Part shown: piece after piece, positions 57,100 through 64,000 of the stretch
Layout: every line of letters starts with the position of its first letter
Position numbering within the stretch: the stretch's first letter is position 1
Assembly: GCA_020091685.1 (NCBI GenBank)
Contig: CM034603.1
Span: 11,576,683-11,640,682, forward strand
From: Lutjanus erythropterus
Taxonomy: Eukaryota > Chordata > Actinopteri > Lutjaniformes > Lutjanidae
Length of the DNA: 64,000 nt
Direction of reading: 5' to 3'
Made by a program: the position numbers and the translations under genes
Notes under the pieces: model-generated
Databases searched by the model: none
What the model was told of the DNA's origin: nothing
The model's input: only the letters and a program-made list of their open reading frames with translations

Positions 57100-57748
57100 T
57101 CTTTGAGGAAGTAGCGGTTCTCATCCAACAGCCCAAGCTGTGAGAAGAGGGGATTGTGGAGGCTAGCGACTGAAGGGACAGAATTAGTGGGAAACCGAGA
57201 GGGAGAGGTGTGTACGGGCGAGGAAGGTCCCCTGAAGAAGCTTAAGTCCGCCCTGTTTTAAAATGCTTTGATCTCGCTCTGAAGCCGCTCACCCAAGAGT
57301 TAACACTGTTGCTTTATTAAGGACCTACTCTCCTCTCAGCTCTGTCAACACTTTTTTTTTTTATTTTGGAGCTCAAATTAGCAATTCAAATGGAGGCTAT
57401 TTGGATATGCTCGCCCAGCTTCCTCCCCTCGGCTTTCCAGGCAGTTTGACAATATTTTTGTTAAGCCCCATTTCCTCCTAACGCAACTGTAGCAACAGGG
57501 GAGAGAGAGGAGATGGGGAGATAGAGGGGAGGGCTGGGGGGGGGGAGCATATGCAGTGAGTGTTACTGTGGGTGTGGAAGGTCAAATAGGAGACAGAGTG
57601 GCCCTTGCCATTTGGCGTGTTCCCTCCGCTAAGCTAATATGAGGGATAATGACGGTTATTGGAATAATATGGTTCCGTTTAGAGCTGAAAGGTTTAAATT
57701 CATTCTGGGATTATAAAACTGTGCCACCCTGCCACTAGATGATGAGCC
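57100..57748. other. Candidate conserved non-coding block 21
   Basis: Unique: CCTGAAGAAGCTTAAGTCC, CTCAAATTAGCAATTCAAATG, GCGTGTTCCCTCCGCTAAGC, GATAATGACGGTTATTGG. A purine-rich run lies at 57499-57546. Confidence 0.35.
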
Positions 57749-57766
57749 TTTTTTTTTTTTTTTTTA
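57749..57766. repeat. (T)18 run
   Basis: Homopolymer. Confidence 0.9.
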
Positions 57767-58385
57767 CAGTCGCTGGCTGACCTGAAGGTCACACTAAACT
57801 GCTGACATACAGAACTATCATAAATCTATCCATATCCATGCATAAATTCTAAATTTGGGTTAAAGGGAGGAACTCATGGATAAGGTGAAGTGTACTGAGC
57901 AATTGTGCTCAAGATAGCTAACTGTGGTAGTCTGAAACACCTGTAAATTAAGCTAAAAAAAGGCTCAAATTTTGTTGAGTTGTGGACTTGCATTATCCCA
58001 ATTTTTTCCAACAATAAGTAAACCCAAGAATATTCTGTAATTCATTCAAGGCACACAGTTGTTGCTAGCTAGGTGCTAGTTGTAGTCTTGTTGGATACAT
58101 CAGAGGGTGTGGAAGTAAGCCAGCGAACGTGACTAAATGTAATGTGAGTAAAATTTTAACATTATTGTGTCCATGAGTCTTTTACCATGAGATTTTCATC
58201 AGCAATAATGGCCTACCACAAACTTGTTTTTTTTAGCATCTTTCAGCTGTTTGTTTTGGTTTTAGGGCCCACAGTTTTACTGTTTTGGATCTCTCTCACA
58301 TCCAAAACAGCTTTTTTTAAAGCAGTAGAAGGCAGCAATTTTCAGCAAAAAAGCCAGATGGCACATGAATACCATGGTGATGTGT
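57767..58385. other. Spacer, nothing recognised
   Basis: AT-rich. The 66-codon frame here is unsupported. Confidence 0.4.
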
Positions 58386-58860
58386 AAAGGGACAATTCAC
58401 CCTTAAGTCAAAAATACATATTTTAATACATTTTTTCCTCTTACCTGCAGTGCCATTTATCCATCTAGATTGCTTTGGTGTAAGTTACAGAGTTTTGGAG
58501 ATGTCAGCCGTAGAGATGTCTGCCTTTTCTCTAATTAATGGAACTAGATTGCATTTGGGTTGTGGTGCTCAAAGCGCCAAAAAAATACATTTGAAACATT
58601 CAACAGCAATGTCTCTTCTCAGAAACCATGACACGGTTTCTCAAGATAATCCACAGATCTAGTTGTGAGCACACCCATGTAGGAACTACTTTTTTCTGTG
58701 GTAGAAACTACCGGAACTACTTTTTCTCTGGTTTCCCACTGCTCCGCCTCAACTCACTGTGACACTAAACTGCTGCAAAGTGTAGCTACTGTTGGCTAGT
58801 TAGCAGTTAGCCATGCTGCCTAGACTGGGTTGAAGCGGGATGAAGACGCATCTGCTGTCT
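58386..58860 (+). mobile_element. Interspersed teleost repeat (AAAGGGACAATTCACC end)
   Basis: It opens AAAGGGACAATTCACCC and contains ATTTATCCATCTAGATTGC, GAGATGTCAGCCGTAGAGAT, TGTGGTGCTCAAAGCGCC and TTCTCAAGATAATCCACAG, a sequence of words I recognise from a common percomorph repeat. The other terminus was not found. Confidence 0.65.
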
Positions 58861-59099
58861 AAAAAAATAATATAAAGTTTGTTGCCTTTGTCCATGTACC
58901 CCACTATACACTATATTGAAGAACTGTTTTAAGGGAAAAAACACACACATATATACTTGGAAACATGAGAAAAATGGTCGTACAAAAAAGGTGATATTGG
59001 AACAGAGCTGCAAATGAATTCATCCACAGGACTGCATGCATTTTAATGAATTTCCCAAACAGTTTGTTTTTAACTGTCATTATGTAATATTGCATACTA
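58861..59099. other. AT-rich spacer
   Basis: Nothing recognised. Confidence 0.4.
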
Positions 59100-60373
59100 C
59101 TTGGCAGTAAAGATTAAGTGGGAAAAAGGGAACTAGACTCATCATCTCCAGTGTATCAGCCAATCACTCCTGCAAGGTTTACCTCATTGATGAGGCCAGA
59201 GAGAGTGATGGAGGCAGCAGGAAGATCCCATTAAGAGAGAGACGTTGCACCACACTGGCTTTAAACATTACGATTAAAGTTAACTTCAAGCTGAGGCAAA
59301 CGCAAACACAAGGTTGTGCTCATTTGGAGGCGCGCACACACACATTCATCATGCACAAACATGCATGCATAAGTCAGTACAGAGATACACAGATACACAA
59401 GTATGAAAGAAGCAAAAACACACACAACTTCACCTTCTCATAAGCCTCTTCTAGAGGACATAAGGGTAAAATTAAATATTATTTTTCTCCACCTCTCTGT
59501 GTGAGATGTGGGGAAATATGACAACAACAGCTAATGAGGCGAATGATATATCTCCCTCATGTGAGGGCCTCCATCCCCTGCTCACTCACCAAAAGCCAAA
59601 AACGTAGCTTGTCTGGCACGGCCCCTCCAATTTTACTGCATCAGATTGTATTTTTGTGCAATATTATCCAAAACAAATAGAGGCGGCGGAGGGAAAGTGA
59701 CAGTTAAATGCTAATTCAATATGTCTGTCCTGTCAATCAGGTCCGACTGATTAGCGGTGCTTGTTCATCTAAATGTGTTGTATCACCTCCTTGCCAAAAT
59801 ATAATGTGATCCTTTCATGCGTGGTAGGCCCGGGCTGTGGCGCAGTGCTAAGTCAGCGCTCTAGTTAATAAGTCCTTTTCATTAAACAAGCGTTCATTAA
59901 ACATTCATTCATTCACTCATCCTCATTTGCATTTTCTCATCATAAAAGCATTCATGAAACATTCATTTGTTCACTTGTTCTCATTTGCATGGTTTCAAAT
60001 GCATTCTTTAAGGAATGAAAAGGGCCGAAATAGGCAGAGAGCGACGAGAAGGAGGGCGAGGATGAGAGGAGAGATGAGGAGAGGAGGCGAGGGGCAGAGG
60101 AGATAGTTATTACTCCATTTGAACAATCTGTCCTGTAAATGAAAGTAGAAATTAGATTATGTTTCCTCTCATCATTATGTAGAAGCACTCGCCTTGCACA
60201 AAAATTGCCTGTTGCACAATGCAGGGCCACGATATGAAAACAAATCATGTCTGATATCAAAGCACGCGCAGATAGAAAATGCATTCTTGGTTGTGGCTGA
60301 ATAAAGTACCTGCAAAAGCAAACGACATCCCATTCTGGAGATGATGGGACTGGATAACAGCTACACCACCCAA
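59100..60373. other. Candidate conserved non-coding block 22
   Basis: Long unique block: GTATCAGCCAATCACTCC, CAGCTAATGAGGCGAATG, GGCACGGCCCCTCCAATTTT, GTGCAATATTATCCAAAAC, GACTGATTAGCGGTGCTTG. It contains a 58-bp tandem duplication with two octamers. It is cut off on the right by the family E element; similar texture continues beyond. The 157-codon minus frame is rejected as a gene. Confidence 0.4.
59901..59990. repeat. Tandem 58-bp duplication with two POU octamers
   Basis: ACATTCATTCATTCACTC..TCATTTGCAT recurs as ACATTCATTTGTTCACTTG..TCATTTGCAT, 58 bases on. Exact ATTTGCAT octamers lie at 59925-59932 and 59983-59990. Confidence 0.65.
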
Positions 60374-61107
60374 CACTCTTAGAAACAAGGGTTCCAAAAT
60401 GGTCCTTCCTGAAGGGTTGGGGCACTACCCAGAACAGACAGGAACACTTTTTTGAAGACAGGGTTCGTCAAGGATTTTTTTTTTTATAAGACTAAGGGTG
60501 CCATTAAGAACCCTTTTCATCCAAAGAACCCTTTTTGGAAGATGGACAAGTTGTTTTTTAAGGCATGGGTGTTCAAAAAATCCTCACCCTCAAATATACA
60601 AATGTCATTCATCCATGTTTCAAACTTATTCATTTTGAAATGGAATCCCCTTAATCAATTCATTTCACTTGTGTTCTTGTGTTCTTGGCTCATCTGTATA
60701 ATTTGGTTCTTTGTAGAACCCTCAGCACACGACAGGGTTATAGGTAAAACCCTTACAAAAAATAGGATATTTCACCATTCCCTTCAGTAGGTTCTATATG
60801 AAACCTTTGGAATATAAAAGGGTTCCTTGTAGAACACCCTGGTGTAAAGCTTCTTGATCGAACCCTCAGAGAGAAAGGGAGATTCTGGGTGGTTCTTCTT
60901 TAGAACTTTTCCTCTGGGTCTTTTCTTCTAGAACCTTTCTTTCACAGGTCAAGGTAAAACCCTTCATTTTGGGTTTGAGGTAACTCTAAAAGGGTTCCAA
61001 GTGGAACTTTTATTAAAGGTGCTACCAGGAACCAACAGGGGTTCTCCTATGGGGACCAGCAGAAGAACCCTTTATGGTTCTGGTTAGCACCTTTATTTCT
61101 AATAGTG
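60374..61107 (+). mobile_element. TIR element with internal repeat array, family E copy 2
   Basis: The left CACTCTTAGAAACAAGGGTT and the right end, inverted, CACTATTAGAAATAAAGGT, match copy 1 at 11830. The interior again has dyads such as GGTTCTTTGTAGAACC and the near-terminal AGCACCTTTATTTCT. The flanks (AA/GA) are no longer TA, consistent with decay. 734 bp; the 112-codon frame is a shadow. Confidence 0.8.
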
Positions 61108-61770
61108 GATGCAGCTGCCCATCTCGCCACATCCCAAATAATAAATATTCCAACAATATGCAATGAGGTCACATCTTTGACATTACATTGCATCTTTTTA
61201 TTTCCTTTTCATTTGATCCATATTGTATGACCGAGCGCTTCTCTGCATGCTTTTTTCCCCCCTCTCATGAACAGCCTACACATCAAAGACATATTCAACA
61301 AATCCTCTGTGAAATAGAGCAGCTTTGCTCTACACAACAGTGCCTTTCCGGGTGCAACTCCCAGTAGGCTACATGCAGTATGGTTTGTTTATGTATGTGA
61401 ACGTCAATGTGATGAATTGAATACCGATGATGCAGCAGCGAGAGATCATCTTCATACATCTCTAACCCTGGGAGCAGTCTCCATCCTCTATCCTCTCTTC
61501 ATTACCTTCTCCTCCTTTCCTTTTAACTTGTGCCGTCAGGGGAGACATCAATCTGAGTGACAGGTTGTGTGATCCTCCTTCCGGGCTTGGTGGGAGAAGG
61601 AGTGCTGTCAACATAAATATCCTTCCTGGATTCGCGGCGGGCATGGAGCAGCCATGGCCACCATGAATCTTCATCCATTATCACGGGCAGGGAAACATGA
61701 GCCCATCAGCATGTCTGAAACCCGCAAACGCCACCCCTCTCGCCCTCCCATCTACAAACAACATGATCAA
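61108..61770. other. Candidate conserved non-coding block 23
   Basis: Unique continuation after the family E element: CCAACAATATGCAATGAGG, GTATGACCGAGCGCTTCTC, GAATACCGATGATGCAGCAG, TGGATTCGCGGCGGGCATGG. No recognisable protein in its frames. Confidence 0.35.
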
Positions 61771-62370
61771 TACTGTCAGTTTATTGCTTGTTCCTGATTG
61801 TTTGTCCATTTTTACTTCCACACAGACAGATCATGTGGACAGGCTGCCATGTCATCCGGTCAACTTACAAACATTTACACAAAAAAAAAAATCTTTCATA
61901 GGTAAGATTAAGGAAATTTTACTTTGTTTCCTACATTGAGTAGAACAAACTCACTTTTTTCAATGTACTGAAGAAGAAATAAGAAATAAGAAGCCACCAA
62001 TTCAGTGGTGGATGCAAAAAAATGTCTGGTTGGCTTGGCTAAGTATTTTTTTGTTTCATTCATGTTAACTAATATGAGAATACACATTGATTTAAATGAA
62101 TAGTACCTAAGGAATCAGTAATATGGTTCTATCTGATTATTTATATTAGTATAGTTTTTATAATAGTTCATGTCAATAAAATAATAAATGCATAAGACAG
62201 CCAGCCGTCCATCGTTGTGTTACACTCCAACCCCCCAGTGGTTTTTTGATTTCATTTGAATGATTTGAATGATTTATTATTTTCCATTACAGATTACTTT
62301 GTAATATTCAGGAGATTAGAAGTAAAATGTTTCTCATGTATAGAGAAAAATATACGGCATGGTAAACTCT
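61771..62370. other. AT-rich spacer, nothing recognised
   Basis: No repeat ends or gene seen before the LINE remnant. Confidence 0.4.
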
Positions 62371-62776
62371 TATGTGAAATGTAAGTTAAACAAAGGACAA
62401 ATATCGTTATGTGCACAGTTACAGGAACATTACCATCAGTCATAGACACCAGCAGGTTTAATTCCACTCCAAAGGAGGACAGACTCTGTTTGTTGTGTGC
62501 GCTGAGAATGAGGTTCATATTTTGTTTGATCTGTCCTGCCTATGAGGACTTAAGGAATGTACATTTTACTAAAATGTCCTCTATTTATGCTGACTTCTTT
62601 TGGCTGGATGAGTATAAGAAAATTGAGTTGTGCTTTAGGAAGGGGACCTTTTTTTTTGTAGCAGATTTTATTTGTCAAGCTCAGGGGAGAAGACAGAGTA
62701 TTCTGTTTAAGTCTGAGCTATAAATTGGACTGTAATTTTGTATTGAAAGAAAGAAAAGAAAGAAGAAAAGAACATT
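62371..62776 (+). pseudogene. 5'-truncated LINE: broken ORF2 C-terminus plus tail
   Basis: The readable order is YVKCKLNKGQISLCAQL, a frame change, GTLPSVIDTSRFNSTPKEDR, LCLLC, a second frame change across the usual ENE-H-F region, CPAYEDLRN, then a stop at 62723. R/K-G-Q-x-S-L ... G-T-L-P ... E-x-R-L-C-x-x-C ... C-P-x-Y-x-D-L-R is typical of the zinc-binding C-terminus of L1/Tx1-like reverse transcriptases in fishes. An AAAGAAAAG-type tail follows. At least two frameshifts; dead. Confidence 0.65.
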
Positions 62777-63019
62777 TGTTTTCATCATATCAAGGGGGAA
62801 TTTAAATTAGGGCTGCAAAATGCATTGTGCAGTTCCTTGCATTAATGGATTTATTTGACAGCAAAGAACTGTGCACATGACACTGATGAATTGTCACTGT
62901 ATTAAAGTGCTCTGGTGAACTTGTTTACAAGCAGTTGCTTATTTAGACATCCAGCGCACACAGAGCAGCATCAGTACTCATACTGGACAAATGTAAGTGT
63001 AATATTTTCTCTTCTTTTA

Positions 63020-63330
63020 TCTCTGTTTTTTTGTCTTCACCAGCTCCTGTGGGAAATCTGTTTTAGCAGCTAAGTGATCCACTGTGTTCACCAGTGGAAG
63101 TTGCTAATTTGTGCTGACATTTGGTCCTGGGCAGTAAGTGTAGTGAGTGAGTTAATGGAGTTGTTTGCTGAAAACAGCTGCATGTTGTGGCTGGAACCAA
63201 GGTAGAAGAGTTTGGCGAGAATGAACCGAAAACAGTGAAGTTGCAGCATGTAAAACCAAAACATCCGTCTAAATAATGTGTAGAGCTGAGGGGAAGTGCA
63301 GAGATTGGATGATAATTCTCTGTAGGTTTG
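63020..63330 (+). repeat. Interspersed repeat, family F copy 3
   Basis: TTAGCAGCTAAGTGATCCAC, TTGCTGAAAACAGCTGC, GAATGAACCGAAAACAGTG and TGTAGAGCTGAGGGGAAGTG correspond in order to copy 1 at 14.45 kb. Here the 5' part is better preserved. Confidence 0.65.
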
Positions 63331-63688
63331 TCATGAAGAGCAACACATTTCTCAAAGTGTTTAATCCATCATTAATACAATAATATTAGTATAGAGATTA
63401 GTGCAGCTTTAAAGTTTTGATGATGTACCATTTACTTCAGGACAATCACTCAACCTGTATTTTGGAAATATTGTGTCTTAATTCAAGTGTGCAACATTTT
63501 GTGAAAACATTTTGTGGCATCAATCCTGCATTTATTCATTTATACTGTACATTTCAACCAACAAATATCCTTATTTATAATATTTTTGCAGCGTAACACG
63601 TATTTATACACTCATTTTAGCATTATTGTTTATGTACTCTTGTTAATGCACATATTTCTACCTACTTATTTCTACTGTCTATGTCTTA

Positions 63689-63733
<45 letters not shown>

Positions 63734-64000
63734 TATAAATATGTATTGGTTCAGTTTCAAACAACAACAATGTTATAGTTGTTGTTAGTGTTTTACTTTC
63801 CCTCAGTTTGTATTTATATCACATTGTCATGCTGTTGCTTTGGCACCCTTAATTTATACTGTATGTAGTCATTTTTCAATTATACACCCAGATGCACACA
63901 CTGACATTAACGTTGCAGCTCAGCGGGGAGTGACAAACCCTGAGGCCTCATTTCTTAAGTAAACTTGGGCACAAACATTGTTCCTGTGACCAAAGTCACA
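63331..64000. other. AT-rich spacer with (AT)n
   Basis: Apart from the microsatellite at 63691-63727 nothing is recognised. A frame ending in an Ile/Tyr run is an (AT)n artefact. Confidence 0.45.
63691..63727. repeat. (AT)18 microsatellite
   Basis: Uninterrupted AT dinucleotide run with degenerate continuation to about 63741. Confidence 0.95.

Noticed and set aside
59828..59875. tRNA A-box-like wording (TGTGGCGCAGTGCTAAG)
   Set aside because: No B-box, no acceptor-stem pairing and no CCA-type or poly-A tail downstream, so neither a tRNA gene nor a SINE head is supported.
59952..60425. 157-codon minus-strand open frame, the longest in the window
   Set aside because: It crosses the boundary between a unique block and the family E element and includes a purine/pyrimidine-biased run. 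No domain recognised.

Overview
The window reads as non-coding DNA of a ray-finned fish, most likely a percomorph teleost. I base this on long (CA)n/(GT)n microsatellites, many short inverted-repeat (MITE-like) elements of the kind typical of teleosts, decayed LINE ends, a decayed Tc1-like transposon, and AT-rich spacer. I found no protein-coding gene I can defend. All longer open reading frames lie over repeats, microsatellites or unique non-coding blocks, and none resembles a protein I recognise apart from two broken LINE reverse-transcriptase ends. There are no tRNA, rRNA, CRISPR or operon-like features.

The layout alternates between two kinds of sequence. The first is about two dozen repeat-poor, high-complexity blocks of 0.3 to 1.4 kb that look like candidate conserved non-coding elements (CNEs). 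They lie near 1.2-1.9, 3.4-4.0, 6.35-7.2, 7.9-8.75, 9.65-10.24, 11.4-11.8, 12.6-13.2, 15.6-16.6, 18.7-19.0, 19.8-20.6, 22.8-24.1, 26.2-27.6, 29.1-30.5, 32.4-33.0, 34.8-35.9, 39.5-40.1, 42.7-43.5, 44.6-45.7, 50.4-51.8, 52.9-53.35, 57.1-57.7, 59.1-60.4 and 61.1-61.8 kb. The second is AT-rich spacer carrying mobile-element remnants. This arrangement suggests a large intron or a gene desert around a developmental regulator. I cannot name the locus and conservation was not measured.

The best supported features are the mobile elements. They include a TTAA-bounded foldback family with three copies (2.0, 45.8 and 51.8 kb), a TIR family with an internal 45-60 bp repeat and two copies (11.8 and 60.4 kb), and three other short TTAA-bounded families. 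There is a Tc1-like element with long inverted ends and another repeat nested inside it (20.8-22.1 kb). Two 5'-truncated LINE tails keep recognisable ORF2 C-terminal residues (43.8 and 62.4 kb), the first at the centre of a three-deep nest. Further large hairpin-forming elements lie at 30.8-32.4, 38.6-39.3 and 49.3-49.9 kb.

The most interesting regulatory-looking signals are these: four RFX X-box matches, two of them 427 bp apart just upstream of a possible splice-bounded exon near 51.5 kb; a local duplication of a POU-octamer-bearing block at 10.3 and 11.1 kb; a five-site GATA cluster near 8.7 kb; and two octamers in a 58-bp tandem duplication near 59.95 kb. These are pattern calls, not demonstrated functions.
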